Shown: positions 10,747 to 23,571 of the stretch, piece after piece
Position numbering within the stretch: the stretch's first letter is position 1
Layout of the letters: every line of letters starts with the position of its first letter
Assembly (NCBI GenBank): GCA_000708835.1
Contig: DF237266.1
Location: 39,314 to 103,313, forward strand
Direction of reading: 5' to 3'
Length of the DNA stretch: 64,000 bases
Origin: Klebsormidium nitens
Lineage: Eukaryota > Streptophyta > Klebsormidiophyceae > Klebsormidiales > Klebsormidiaceae
Notes under the pieces: model-generated
The model's input: the letters and a program-made list of their open reading frames with translations, nothing else
The model's database searches: none
Told to the model about the DNA's origin: nothing
Made by a program: the position numbers and the translations under genes

Positions 10747-13726
10747 ATGGACCACAATCGTTGTGTGCCAGCACTCCTGTTCCTTGTTCTCAATTTTGTG
10801 CTTTCAAACAGCTGCCAGGGCACTCCTAATGTGGGTACTAAGCCCCTTCTGCTCGACAACAAGCATGCAGCTTGCAGTGGTGAGTGATGGCAACAAGCAT
10901 CTTGGACTCAAACTTTTGTGCAATTTCGGAGATGGGAAGATGTTAAAGCTGCCTGTTCGCTTCATCTGCTAAAAAGCAGACAATCTAATGGTCCTAAACA
11001 ATGAGCATTCTGTGTTGCCCCATTGCTCGGAACTGCACATCGTGTGCACTCCTGCTATTTATTGGTCAACACAGGGCGCACTGTCTCGCTGGTCCACCAG
11101 AGCTTGGCTAATTCAAAAAGTTTTGTGAAATGTATCTTTTGCCCCAATGTACTGGCCATTCACCTGTAACAAGCGCTCTCTCACTCTGTGTAGAATGTGA
11201 TCAATCTGTATCATCTGTGCAGCCTGCATGGAGATTGCCAGCTTCATAGCTTATGCACTTGAGAACCCCAGCCCCGAGGTGAGTCTGCTATTTTCTAGCT
11301 GCTGTGATCAATGGCCTCCCCTCAGTTTTGTTTTGGTCCTTCACTCTCTGACCGAGAGTACTCAGCAATCTTGCTACATAGTGCTCTGGGAAGAAGGAGG
11401 CGCGCTTCTAACAGCACCATGATTGCTTCTACTAGCCCTGAGTCTAAAAAGGAATGAAAGACGATGTCTGCAAGCAGGTCTCAAGTGAAAGGGAGACTGA
11501 ATGTCACCTAACATCTGGCAGCGGACATCATCGTAAGCAAGTACTTTAACAAGGATCGCTGAATTTTGTCCTGTACGCAAATGGCAAGATACACTCCCCT
11601 CCCTTCGTCCTTGACAGCTGTTGCACCAAGGTCATGTTCAAGATATGGTGGGCGGGAAGCGGGTGCATATACCCTATGTGAAGAGCCAGCATTATGCCAG
11701 CGACCTTCTAGAGGCTGTATGCAATTCATCCGTGGTTGCAAGGCTGGTCAGGTGAGCTTTCACTTGGTTTTACTTTATGCATTCGCCGGTTGTTCTGTTT
11801 GAGAGGGCGTGCCTACAACCAAAGACAAGGGTCAATTCTTTTACGGGATGAAATCGATTCTGGGATCTGTTTTCAGAGTTGCAAAATTGACCCTTGGAGC
11901 CAAAGCTTAAGAGTTATTAAGTCCATCACTTGCTAGACCATATAGCCCAACGGGGTGCCTGAGGCATTCCTTTTGTATCCTGCGCCACTCAGCCGATGCC
12001 TTTCTGTCCTTCTTTTTCATCGCTGGGTATTTTGATGCAAAGCAGTGCATCTGGGGCAGCTCCCATTGTGACCAGAACATTCGATTGAAGCGACACAAAA
12101 GCGTCCGCTGATTGCAGGCACACATTTCGGGCACTCTGTGAGTATCTATACCTTCAAGCAGCGGTTCATGTTCGCTACAACTTCCTGACTCTGAATATGT
12201 CGGTCATAAAGACCGAGATTTGAAACCAAAACCAGACGTCTTGCACTTGATCTGCAGGAAAGAGGATTGGCTGGGGCTGCCCTACTATGCGCCAGACGAG
12301 GTGCCGGTTTACGCAAGGGACGCCCATGTTGAAGAGAGCCTCTTCTCCGCGGTACGTGCTGGCTTGCATTCGTCTAGTCTTAAAGTCTGACGAGAATCGT
12401 ACTGACGTTTCAGGTGTGTTTCGCACTTCGCAGTTCCAGATTGGTCCATCATCATTAAAGACGGCTTCATCACAGTCACACGATAAGGCGAGTGGACAAG
12501 CTGAACTGGTCGTATGACGAAATCCTGCCGGCCTTGTTAAGAGGAGGGGAATGTAGCAACTGCGTTAACAGGCATTTTTTTCTATAACGGTAACCCTCGA
12601 CTGCTGAATAATCTGTTCAGCAGCGTGCCTGGGTGTTTTCTCGAGATCTCAGGAACTTCTCTTAGACGCGGCTTTACACGGAGTTTCTAAAATAGCGCCC
12701 ATGATATGGTTGATTGTCGAACACCTCGGTACGTGATTCCAATGGACAGAGCAGTTGAACTGGGGCCTCAACTTCCAACTCATATATTCGCACACGCATG
12801 CCGAGCCGGTAGGTAGACCATGGTTATTTCGAACCACCCATGGTCCAGACGTTATCATGCAAAGACCCCTCTCTCATTCCACATGACTGATGCTTGCTGA
12901 CTTTTTTAACTGTGCAGTGTGAGAAGCTGACCCACCAGCTGCTTCACCCCGCCCGGGGGATCCCCCGTCTGACCGACATAGTGAAAGCTCACCGAGCTCA
13001 GGGCGCGCCGGCGTTTATTTGCACAAACATCGTCCCAGGTAGGTGTCGCTTGATTCGGCTTAATCAGTTTGTAAACACTCTCATGTTATGCTGTGATTGT
13101 CGCCGTAGCTCGCATGTAGCGTGGCACCAATCCCCTGCATTTCTGTTTCGAAGAAACAAGTCCCCCTATCCCAGCTGCCTGGACCAAAGCAAGACAAGAT
13201 TTCTCTTCACATTGGATAAGTCAGGGAAGAGACGTGGAGTGAGAGATTTTCTTCGCGTTGATTTGTTGTCAGCCCCCGTTGCCCCTCCGAGGTTTGACCC
13301 TTTAAAAGGGCGACGACGTTTTGGTTCAAATCCTTTTCTACAAACCTTAAGGCGGATCTCCTTGCGGCATCTGTCAACCAAGCCTTCTGAGCGACTTCTT
13401 CGCTAGGATTGAGACTAACCAAACTTCTCAGCAGAACTCGTCTGCTTCTCACCGAGAATCTGAGCAAACTTCATGGGGCCTTTCCAGATTGCCGGTGGAA
13501 AGATACATGGAGTGGACGACTGTTTGCCGGAGCCGAGCAAGCATTTGCCCATGATCCAAGCGTGCTCCTTCGACTCGCGCCCTTTGTGACAATAGGTGTT
13601 ACTGTTCCGGTTCTGTTTGGTCTTTCCTTTATAGGACGGGGAGATTCGCAGACGGACACCGGTAATGATGGCGGCACAAAAGCGGTGAGAAAAGGAAAGT
13701 CTCGGACCAAACGGAAACATACCTGA
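10747..13726 (+). CDS. Secreted saposin/canopy-like protein, exons partly resolved
   Basis: The locus opens with an ATG and a clear signal peptide (hydrophobic LLFLVLNFVLS) in exon 10747-10879. It continues in phase into 11223-11278, giving ACSACMEIASF, and 11618-11751, giving HIPYVKSQHYASDLLEAVC. The spacing of Cys-x2-Cys, a VPYxxS-like strand and a late Cys recalls the saposin-like canopy/TLR4-regulator family (ER chaperone co-factors; Arabidopsis At1g42480). Further plausible exons are about 12254-12350 and 12918-13038 (Cys-rich, ending CTNIVPG). A last stretch to the stop at 13726 holds one membrane segment and a basic tail. I could not join 11751 to 12254 or 12350 to 12918 in a consistent frame. 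Around 12435-12560 two neighbouring frames each look coding, which suggests a missed intron or a frameshift. Family assignment is tentative, and two adjacent genes are possible. Confidence 0.35.
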
Positions 13727-14983
13727 GCTGTCAGAAGTGGAGCACCGTTTGTTTGTTCTGTATGTCACACGTCGTTGCATCTTCGGGTTCTGTATGACTT
13801 CAAATCTGGCGCGGCGGTTTTACCGTCAAGACGGAAAACCGATTGCGGCGACTTTCCGCTGTAAAGCGCACATGTGCAAGCATTGAGCGCCAGGCTGGAA
13901 GTTTGCAAGTTGGCCAAGCATGCCAAGTCGATGATCTGAGAGCGCAAGCCAATTATTCGATCTTGAAAAGTCACTATATGAACGTCTTCAATATATGGTC
14001 GCGAAAACATTGCACAGTGCCTTTAGCGCAAATGGGCAGCCCGCGGCGTCTTAGTGTAGCTTCCGACGCACCGGCGCGCTGGGCCATCATGGCATGCATG
14101 CAGTATTGCCGGTCGGCGCCCCTCAAGGATATCTGCCGCGAGGCCGTCACGAGTATATACTGATGGATGGGATCATGTATAACTCATGAGGATTGAAGGC
14201 CTATCTCTGCATGGAGTTTTCATTCTAATTTTCATTCTAATCTAGGGCGGCAGCTGTTGATTGGCCAAACAGTGACAGCTTAATGGCCGCATCAGATTGC
14301 GATATAGTGATCAAGTCCGAGCTAGCAGTCGCTCGAGAGGAACGAACCACGGTCACCGATTGTGCAGATGCCATGGCGATCGACTGATTGGCATGTCAAT
14401 ATTATCCTGACGGTTCACCATGTGCAGAGCTCAGTAGTCAGTGCTGGCAATTCGCGCTTAATTCAACAATGATGCGCTGATGGTGACACTCACGCATGGG
14501 CCTTGCATCCGGCGGCAATCGCACAATCAGAAACTTTCACATACGCGGTTGTTTCATGAAACTTTCACATACGGTTGTTTCATCACACTGCAGTGTGATG
14601 CTTTGCATCGGTAATCCCATGCAGTAGTCATATGTTCATGCTCCGAGGTCGCGTTATCGTCTTATATAACAAGACATGCATCGATATACCTCGACTTATG
14701 TCATAAGGGTGGGAAGATGTCGGTCGAGGGCCGCCCTTGATACAACAGGCAATCACTCGTCTTTGCTGTCTGGCCAAATGTATCCTTTCACTTCACATTT
14801 TTAATCCAAGCAATTATCATTCCGCTCAGACCCATCGCGTGCGATAAATATCCCTACGAATCTACTGTCCGACATTACTCTCTACCCGGAAACATTCCCA
14901 CTCTTCGCTTCAGTCCTTTGCAATGCGCTGATCCCGCGGTCCTTTCGACGAGACATACTCTTGAGTACGCTCGCACGTGCTAT
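13727..14983. other. Convergent intergenic region
   Basis: This region lies between the 3' ends of the saposin-like gene and the PG-rich gene. It is low in coding signal and carries the short direct repeat at 14530-14583. No RNA gene was recognised. Confidence 0.5.
14530..14583. repeat. Two-copy direct repeat, about 27 bp
   Basis: Two adjacent units (14530-14557 and 14558-14583) begin gaaactttcacatacg and end gttgtttcat. They differ by a 2-nt gap. The repeat is intergenic, and replication slippage is the simplest origin. Confidence 0.85.
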
Positions 14984-17900
14984 CTACGTATCGTATTGGC
15001 CCGGGCCTGGAGTGTCTGTCGGCATGTACACCAGTCTCTTCGCTTTGCCGAAACCCACGGCGGACGCGTTCCGCGCTCGTGAATTGATCTGGAAGCCCTG
15101 CAAAGCGAGAGTCCAGAATCGTTCTGTAAAGTCTGCTCTGGTGCACTGACGGCGCCGAAGGAAAAACTCGGCCGGTTGCAAACAACCAGCACTTGGCTTG
15201 CTTATTCCATCAATCTGACCATCTTGAGAATATGGTCAGGCCAGCCGTTGGATACATTGACCTTGCAAAAGTTGCTCGTCTTTTACGAGACGAGATTCCG
15301 TAGCAACCCGTATCTAGTTATCGTTGGTCCTCTTTCGTCGCTGGGTTCGAGGCGATTTGAGATTTTTGTTGATTGGACAAATTGAAAAACCATTTTTGCA
15401 TACTCCGACAGAGTGGTATTTGGTACAGCTTGCCCGCAACCGGAACACGTAGAACGGTTTGAAGAGGGAAGGAACCTCACAGCCGCAAGTTTGATTGGGG
15501 TAAGTCCTACACAGTCTTGAGATTACAAGCAGCATTACAGGAGACTCCTGAGGGGCAAACGCGTTACCGTCCGCCGTGCGTTGTCACAGGCTTGTGCCAC
15601 CGGTTACGCAGGACGGAAAGGAGTAGAGCCCGACAGGAAGGAGAGACTCAAAAACCCTTCTTCAGACAAACAAGAAACCTGGGCTCACCAGTGAAGACTT
15701 GGGATTGTTCGACGCCGGCCCCGGGCTGCACGTGCCGTACTGGCTCTTTTCATGCTCCGTCGAGATGAACATCTGCAAGCAAACACGAAGAGTCAGATAC
15801 GTCGAACGCGCTTCAAATACCTCGAACTGAACATATCACGTGTCAAGATGCTACGTTCGATGGCGGTAACAAGCCCTCGCCGCAACATTGTCTTGCACCC
15901 AGCCGATCCGTTCCCAAGACCTGCGCACTTGGTGGAAACCGTGGGGGCCCCAAATCGCCGGCGACCTCAAAACTGGATGCTCCAGTTGTCAAGTCGCCCG
16001 TCAGATCCCCAGATTACCAAAGCGCCCACTCACTTTCGCCCTTTGGTCCCGCTGCGAGCTTCCGAAGCTGAAGGCGGGCACGTTCTGCTTTTGCGTCTGG
16101 GGCTGCTTCCCTACCGACCCGATCGAGTTGTACTGCCCCGCGCCGGGCGTCTTCGCAGCGCGCTCTACGAACTCGTACTGTGAGGGGAAAAGAGCGGTGT
16201 GAAAGCTCTTACGAGGAGGGGAAGTGGGATACAACGAGGGAATGGGGTTTGATATTGCAGGGATGAAGTTGTGAGGTTTTGGAAGGTTCCTGAGAAGCAT
16301 TACGAAAAAGCGAAAAGGAGCGTGTGATTTTAGGAGCTATTGAAGAAAGAGCAGTATGCGAGCCGGTGCGGTCGGCAGGACAACTTAAAAAGCGAAGCGG
16401 AGCCGTACGAACGAAAGTGAAAGGTCCAACATTTGAAGCTAGCAACGGAGAATGATTTCGTGATACAGAAGATGTTACAAATGGTGACTCCGAAAGCTTC
16501 GCTCGTGACATACTAACGGATTCGACAACGGATGCCTTCTTGACAAGTTCGATCCTCAGACAAGTTCGGGCTCAGATGTCCAAATGGACTTTTGGTTCAT
16601 GAATGAGCTCGAAGCCATCTCAACGAAGTGCCATTTTACGAGACGAAATGAGCGGCGCTGCTGACCTTGAATCTACCGGCGGTGCCGAATTTCCAGCCGG
16701 GCGGGCTTTTGTGGTCTGATAGCGGCTGACTCCCGATGCTGGACATGGCGCTGTAGCTGCTGGGGCCGGGGGAGTCCTGCCCAAAGAACGACTGCCCACA
16801 CACAGCGTGCCACGCGTCAGCAACTTGAAATGTACAACGTGCCACGTGTCAGCGGCGCAAATGGACCTTGAGATTTTGAACACGTCGTGGGTACATTGCG
16901 CTAGCATCCGTATCATTTTCGAGAAATGCTTTGCACTCCCCCCCGTTCTCCCCATTTCCCCCGATATGACGTCACGGACGCACAAGACATGACGTTGGCA
17001 GAAGGGACCGACTTAGAAAGAGGAACGAGCAAGAACGCGTCTCGACCGCTGAAGCTGAAGCTGCTGAATCAGGAAATCTCATGCCTGACGACATGCTTCT
17101 GTTGCAGCAGCTGACGTCAGAGTCTGACGTTAGCATTTGCGGAGCTCGAGCGCGCACCTTGGAGAAGTCGGGTCCCATGAAGACCTTGGCCTGGTTGTCG
17201 CGTGTGCTGCTCCCGAAGCCGACCGACTCGGGGGACCTCAACCGGGAGTCGACCTGGGGGCCGATCGACGAAGATCCCTGGTACTGACCGGGCCCGGGGA
17301 CATCCCCCGCGGTGCGAGGCTGCATCAGAAAACAAACGGAAAGTCGATATATGCGGTTGGGGATGCGGGCAGAACGCCTCGGTGCGACCAGGCTTTTCTT
17401 TCTTTCGCGTGGAGAGGAGGAGACTTGTTGTTGACACTTCGCTGTTCTCATACCGGAACAGTGGACTTTTTAGCAGATTCAGCGATACAGAACCAAACGG
17501 TCAATGTGGCACAAAGCGAGCGGGTGTCCGAACGCGGATTGCGCAAGGTCGCCGTCCGAAGACCTGAAAGAGCTGCGCCGTGGGCCGCCTAGGGCGACCA
17601 GCAGAGGGCTTTGCTGCTCTTTTCTGCAAGCTGTCAAGAAACACAATCAAAAGCATCCCCTGCTTCGCTTTCCAGTGCTTTTGCTTTAGCTACAGTCTCT
17701 TGTTCTGACCTTTCGTTCTCCCGGTCATATACAGTACATCTACTTCTGTCGTACCGGTTGTGCTCCCGCAACTGTCGTCACGAAGGCTGCGCTAGCTTTG
17801 GCTTGATCCCGGCTGCGCAAACAATCTTTAAGCTAAGCAATCTGCTTCTGAGCTCCTGAACGAGCTTGCTTCCTCGCTTTCTCCCCGACCCATTTCGGCC

Positions 17901-18661
17901 AGGGTGAAGAAGCCCCGTCGCTGCACAAGAAGACATTTCTCTGGCCCTTGAAGGGAGTAGCTTCACCTCTCTTGCCTTTCCAAACCTCTTGGCACTCCCG
18001 AAGCTGACGTAAGTGGGCGACTCCTTATTGGACTCCAGCTGTCGGCCCAGCGACGACTTGACCTCGTACACAGGACCCGGGCTGTTGAGACCGACGGACG
18101 TCTTGGAGTGGTCCGAGTCGATGAACACCTGGAACAAACGGTAAGACGTAGTTAAGAGGAGTGCGTATGAGTTTTCATCTTTCTCAGTCGTTTGGACGAA
18201 AATGCTGGAGTCTTCGATGGATGCAATTGAATACCTGAGGGAAGACCAAAGTCCACGTTTGACGAGCTATGTTGAATAGATGTTTTGATAAGTTCAATCT
18301 ACCTGCGAGGAAGTCCGGAGGAGACAGAGGGCGTCAGCACAAGAACAAAGAGGGTGTGGGAGGTCGTGGGAGGCTCTTGGCAGAGGGACAACGTCAGGAT
18401 GATTCAGGGGCGAGCTACGAGAACGTCGCCGACTTACCTCAAGCTACTCGATGGCAACGGGACGAGAGCTGATCATACTCGCGGAGCACTAATATGTACT
18501 TTGTTCTTCTCAGAAAAATGTTCTGATTCGTAGAGTCGAGTGCCTCCTCAACTACGATCTAACTAGATAAGGATGAAGATCAACGCGCTCACCTTTGCTG
18601 CCGCAGCTCGGTCTGAGCTTCCAAAGACGAAAGTGGGGGCGTTCACTCTGGTCGACACCGG
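14984..18661 (-). CDS. Sperm-tail PG-rich repeat (STPG/shippo) protein, 5' end not found
   Basis: This gene encodes an array of Pro-Gly-rich units like those of ODF3/shippo and STPG proteins, which associate with ciliary and flagellar microtubules. Exons on the minus strand are 18661-18593, 18128-17967, 17319-17158, 16791-16666, 16177-16034, 15772-15689 and 15097-14984 (286 aa plus stop). Every intron is in phase 0, and two exons are both exactly 54 codons. PG motifs are SPGPVY, VPGPGQY, SPGPSSY, TPGAGQY, SPGPAS and the terminal TPGPGQYDT. Each is typically followed by SSIG or SSLG and a GFGSS/FGSA stretch ending in an Arg or Lys. The N-terminal exon or exons lie upstream of 18661 and were not identified. 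The family is not expected in seed plants, so it points to an organism with flagellate cells. Convergent with the preceding gene. Confidence 0.82.
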
Positions 18662-20794
18662 CTGCAATAATAGGCACAGACGAGTTCAGGTAGCGACTAA
18701 CTTCACGCTCCCTATTGAACATCATCACCGTTGGTGATGGATAACAACTAAAACTTGCTCTTACAGCTAAAAGCTGACAAACCCGTGGTGGTTCTGTGGT
18801 TACGTGAGGCGCACCCTGATGGGCAGTGCCACTTCATCAGAATCGTGGTTTTTTCGAGATCCTTTGGCCTACAAGACTTCAAACACTGTGATCGTCCTTT
18901 CAACCTGAATACTTTACGTGCTCGCTTCGCCTACTGCTGGTTATTGGTGAATGCTCCATCCATGCAGGCTCTTTGAATCCAGGGACTTTCAGCAGCCTAA
19001 GCTCAATCAAACTGATATAAGCTGATCGTCCCCTCAGCAAGCTGGAACATTGGCCCGTCCAGCTTATGCCAAGATCCTGATCAAGAGTCAAAGCATGACG
19101 AAGCAGATGGCGCCCTCTTAAGATGTATGTAGGAAACTCGCGCCCCGACTGCCACCTGATGAACACCTTATACACAATTTGAAGACCCTGGAACCCAAGC
19201 GTGCCCTGTTGGTCCTGCCCTAGCCAATTGCGAATGCTGATTGGCTGCCCTTGAGATTGGGAGGTTATGACTAAACTTTTTCTGACCCTAAAAGATGTAA
19301 AGAGTATGCAGAAGTGGCTTGTACAGAAGTTTTACTGCATTCGTTCCCTCATTCTGAATCGAATCTTTCGAAGAACCCCGCAGGTTGCCTACCAAAGAAA
19401 GACGGTCAGATAGTGGACTAGACATAGTTTCCCCAGGCACGTGCAGGGACTCTAAGCCAGAATGCTACTGGAATTTAAAGATGGAATCCAACCTGGGCTC
19501 CAAAAGTAGACTTCAGTCTACTCCTCTGAGCAGGGATTGGACTGGTTGACCGTGGTCTTGTCGGACTGTAATTGTGTTCCCTTGAGGGGGTGACAGAGCG
19601 GGCCCTCTCAGGGCTATCCATTTCTGCCCCCTACTTAGGTTGGCGCCTCCTTTTCTCAGCAAACGTTCTGTAGCCTCTGTTTTTCTAGCCAACCCTTGAT
19701 TGCTGGTTTTGCAGCAGGTGTCGAGTCGGACGATGGCCCCGCAAAGACTCGCCCCAAAGCAGAGCCTGATCCTATGCAGAAGTCACCAATCAATTCTGCT
19801 TTCCCTCTCATTAAGCAACGTGTCGTCCATGTGACTTCCAAGGTTCTCGTGCACCTTGAAGCTTCTCTTCATCTCTCTGCAACCTTCCATAAGCCTGCTC
19901 TCTTCATCCTGAAGCGTCGAGGTCTTAGGCCGGGGAAGGCCTCCAGTCAAATCATCAGAGGCGAAGCTTGTGCAATGTGCACGGATTTCTTTGCCCTTTG
20001 CTTACAATGTTGTAGCGCAAGAATGAAGCCTCCAAGCTGCATTCATTCTTGGCAGAGCCGCCGCGCTCAATACTGACATAAGATTCGGGCTTTGACTCTG
20101 AGCCTTTCGTTGTCAGATTCTGGATTTGCTGCCTTAAAGTTGGTCAACCATTTGAGAATATCGTGCAGCAGCCAGCTGTTCCAAACCCTAATTTTCTTTG
20201 TGGCGCTGGTGCGGGTTCCTGAACGCCAATGATTAGGAGCTCAGCAAGAGAACGCTCCCCTAAGGCTTTTGCTCGTCTCGGACCGTCGATCGTTTTCGCA
20301 GTGCTTGAGAATCGCCGATGCTGGATTTGGGCTCTACACTGCAAGAGACCTAAAAGCTGAACCCTTCGAAAGCTCCGTAGATCGATCAGACTATAATCTT
20401 AGTGAGTAGGTATGAGTTCGACGACGATAACATTCGAAACTTCTTGTTCTGAAGTGGGGGACGCCAATGAGAGAGACAAAGCAGCCCGAGGAAAACGGAG
20501 AATAGGTAGTACTTTCAGAAATTGAAGCAGTCACCACGCAGGAGCCATTGAACAAAGCTAGGCGCACTGCGGCAGCTCAGCTGGGGACGGAGGGCGCCAG
20601 GCTGACGTAAGGGCCAGGGTGGCCAAGCAGTTTTTGGGCAGTTTTCGGATACAATATTGCCTGGAATCTGCATGTATATGGTTGCTTGGTGCTAAGCTGA
20701 CGTGTCAATAAGGCCACCCTGTCTTTTGAGGTGTTGGTCGATATCTGCCCGCACTCTCGCAGCCTGTGCTGGTCAGCCGTTAATCCCAGCAGTC
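18662..20794. other. Upstream region of the PG-rich and ATP synthase d genes
   Basis: About 2.1 kb without a recognised gene. It should hold the missing first exon or exons and promoter of the PG-rich gene (minus) and the promoter of the ATP synthase d gene (plus). A 126-codon plus-strand frame at 19696-20076 has no family resemblance or supporting splice structure. Confidence 0.5.
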
Positions 20795-23571
20795 ATGAGT
20801 GCCAAGGCGGCCGCAGAGAAGGCGGTCAAGACCGTCAGGGGCATTGACTGGGGGCTTTTGGAAAGGCTTGTGAAGTCGGATGATGGCAGGAAAGAGTTGT
20901 TGACGCTCAGGAGAACAATTGACGAGACCCGGACGCAGCTTGATCTCTTCAGGAAAAGGGTGAGTTCCGGGCAGATCACACTGCGTTCAAGCCGACAACC
21001 TCACTAAAAGAAGAGCTGTGGAGATCTTCTTTTATTTTGTTTCTCTTATTTCTAGGCTGTCCTGGTGAGATTTTTGAATGGATCAAAGAGGATCTCATGG
21101 AACAATATGAAGTTTGGCTACAGACTTATGTATGCCAATTTCAAGCAGTGCTCTGTTACTGCTTGGCCTAGGGTTTGATTGTTTCGATCAGTCACGTAGG
21201 GGGTAAGTGCGTCTCTATCTTCCAATGGTTTTGAAAGCAGTGGCCCACCTGTTGATGTCATCATTACCACATGCATTGCAAGGAGGACTTGTTGGTCCTT
21301 TCTGTAGTGCTGGCGTGCCAAATGTGGTCCCAAAGTGGTTAATCTTTGGACAAAGAAACCGTTTGTCTGGCTTGCAATGCAGTCAATGTTGCTCAATTCA
21401 CAAGCATTGATGCAACCTTGAGAGCAGTGGAATCAGTCAGGGAAGTTCTGGCCTTCGCTCAACAAAAGATTGGCACAGTTGAGAATTGCAAGGGTGTATT
21501 CGAAGATGCATGTTGATCCTGGCAGCATTCGAGGTGGATTGCTCTGGCTGCCAGGCTTGTTCTCCTACTTTGGGAAGTTGTGTTACGTACTTAATCTGAT
21601 CAGGTGCTACTTGACTTCACAGTCAATGTGGACTGCTTACGGTCAGCAATCTGCGCATATTGCCTGGCTCTAATTCAATACTCTCTTGGGTCGCTGCATC
21701 CTGACCCACTGTGAACGGATTTCGTGTGATCACGGGTGTGCTTTCTGAAAAACAAGTAGAGCCCAAAATCTTGCAGTTTTTCTGCGTACCTGCGGGCCCG
21801 CCTTATTTTCTGCGCACCTCCGGGTAGAATTTTATTGTCTTCTTGGTGGTCAAGTCAAGCTCCTGGAATGTGTGCCTCAGGCATCTAGGAATTACAAAGA
21901 AGGGGCTTCCACACTGAAATCAACCTTCAGTTTGGAATGACGTCAAGCATAATACCCTGCTGCTAAATGTTATTAATCCGGCGCGCTAAGCCACTCTAAA
22001 GAGGTGTGCCTTGCTCGGGACTTGGTTCCCTGCAGATAAGTGCTTGGTTGTTTTTGTCTATCGCCAGACGTTTAACCAGTGTCCTTCTCACTTTCTTCAG
22101 AAACCAGTCAACATTGATTGGAACTACTACAAGGCGGAGCTGAACCCCGTGATGATTGATGAGTTCAAGGCCGCATATGAGGGTGAGCTGCTACTCTGCT
22201 GTAGCCTGTTGTTTGACAACGTGCCCTTCCATTTTTTTCGTCTTGCATATAGAAATTATCTAGGTTCAGCATATTGTTCGCTTGTCTCAAGCTTGCCAGG
22301 TGGAGCGCGATGCATTTCCTAGTCCCGGTTTATCATGGTATGAGCTGACTTACGAGCATGATTCTTTGCAGATGTCAAGATTGGCGAGTACAAGGAAACG
22401 CTCTCGCCCAAGTTTGAGCAGGACTACAAGGAGATGGTATGATTCCTTGAGTGTGGCTTTTTGTTGTTGTGTTGATCATGTGGTTGACAAGTTTTCCTCA
22501 GTTGCCCATCAAAAGATGGTTGCTCTGATCAGCGATGTGGAGCTCAAATTTGTTACAAGAGGCTTGCCCAAGAGCACTCTGTGTAACGCATCTGCCTTTT
22601 GTTGATTAGGTTGCTAAATGCTGCTAAGCTATTTACTCAGAAACAAGCTTTGTCAGGTGTCTGGAAAACTTTCTGCGCTGGTCTTCAACGAAGCTCTGCC
22701 ATCCAAACCTGTGTCCTCTTTTTGGAAGACCTCATCTGTCTCAGTATACGGTCCTTGCTACCAGATTGTCTGTCCAGTATGGATTGGATCTGTTTCGGCA
22801 TCTGATTGCCCGACGTTCTGGATAAAAGTAGGGCCAGCAGCGGGAAGGTGCAGTTCATCTGTACTTTGTGTTAAGGTAACTTGCAACAAACTGCTCCTGA
22901 TTGTTAGTAGTTCGCCTTGCATGATTCCAGGTGACGAAGGCTGCTGAAGCAGCAAAGGAGGCTAAAGTGGAAGCCGCCAAGTTGGAAGCTGAAGCAAAGG
23001 AGCTCGAGAAGCAAAAGGTGACAAATGTTCCAGTGGATACTGATGGACTATCATTCGGGACCGATGACTCATTTGAAGTTTCGTTGTGTGAAGTCGGTCG
23101 AATGAAATGGATGGTTCTTTTTGCAGAGAAGGCGCGCCAGTGCAAGGATCACTGTGGATGCTGCTATTCTTTGCCGAATTGTAAGAACCTATAAAGGGAA
23201 GCACTTTTGAAAGGAGCCCCACAATCAATCGTTACATACATGACAGCAGGCGGTGCCGTAAATTGTAAATCTGTCCTGTTGGATGTTGCTGCAAATGAAA
23301 GCAATTGCTAAAGGGCTCTGTTTTAATTGATAAATTCAAGTTTGTGTCTTGTGGTTTATTGCTTCTTTCGCTTTCCCCTCCCCCTTCTTTTTGCGGTTTC
23401 CCCTCTTTGCTTTACCATCCAGATTCCTAAGGTGAAAACGGGATATCTGTCTCAATGCAGGCTGCCCTCAAGACCCTCACGGCTGACGAGTACTTCAAGT
23501 CCCACCCTCAAGTCCTAGAGCAGATTGATGACGAAATCCGACAAGGAATCTGGGGGCCCTCCAAGGAGTAG
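20795..23571 (+). CDS. ATPQ: ATP synthase subunit d, mitochondrial (plant type)
   Basis: Encodes the d subunit of the mitochondrial F1Fo ATP synthase, part of the peripheral stalk that links F1 to the membrane sector. Exons: 20795-20959, 22101-22182, 22372-22436, 22931-23017 and 23461-23571, giving 169 residues, close to the roughly 168 of land plants. Diagnostic stretches include KTVRGIDWGLLERLVKSD at the N terminus, NIDWNYYKAEL, FEQDYKEM, a charged Ala/Glu/Lys helix (aa about 105-133) and the C-terminal LTADEYFKSHP with DDEIRQGIWG. There is no cleavable presequence; the ATG at 20795 aligns with the plant start. Intron 1 is 1.1 kb. It contains an open, helix-like frame at about 21383-21515 that does not fit the phase and is left out. 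All five exons join in phase. Confidence 0.96.

Noticed and set aside
13323-13333. ggttcaaatcc, a T-loop-like sequence that could mark a tRNA
   Set aside because: No matching acceptor stem, D-arm or anticodon arm can be folded upstream.
18900-19175. Minus-strand ORF beginning MYKVFI as a possible first PG-rich exon
   Set aside because: VFI alone echoes the repeat starts. The rest has no PG motif and no phase-0 donor leading to 18661.
19696-20076. 126-codon plus-strand ORF
   Set aside because: No family resemblance, mixed composition with scattered Cys and no supporting splice or start context.
21383-21515. Helix-like open frame inside ATP synthase d intron 1 (SIDATLRAVESVREVLAF)
   Set aside because: Its acceptor phase does not fit exon 1. 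Direct joining of 20959 to 22101 already gives a protein of normal length.
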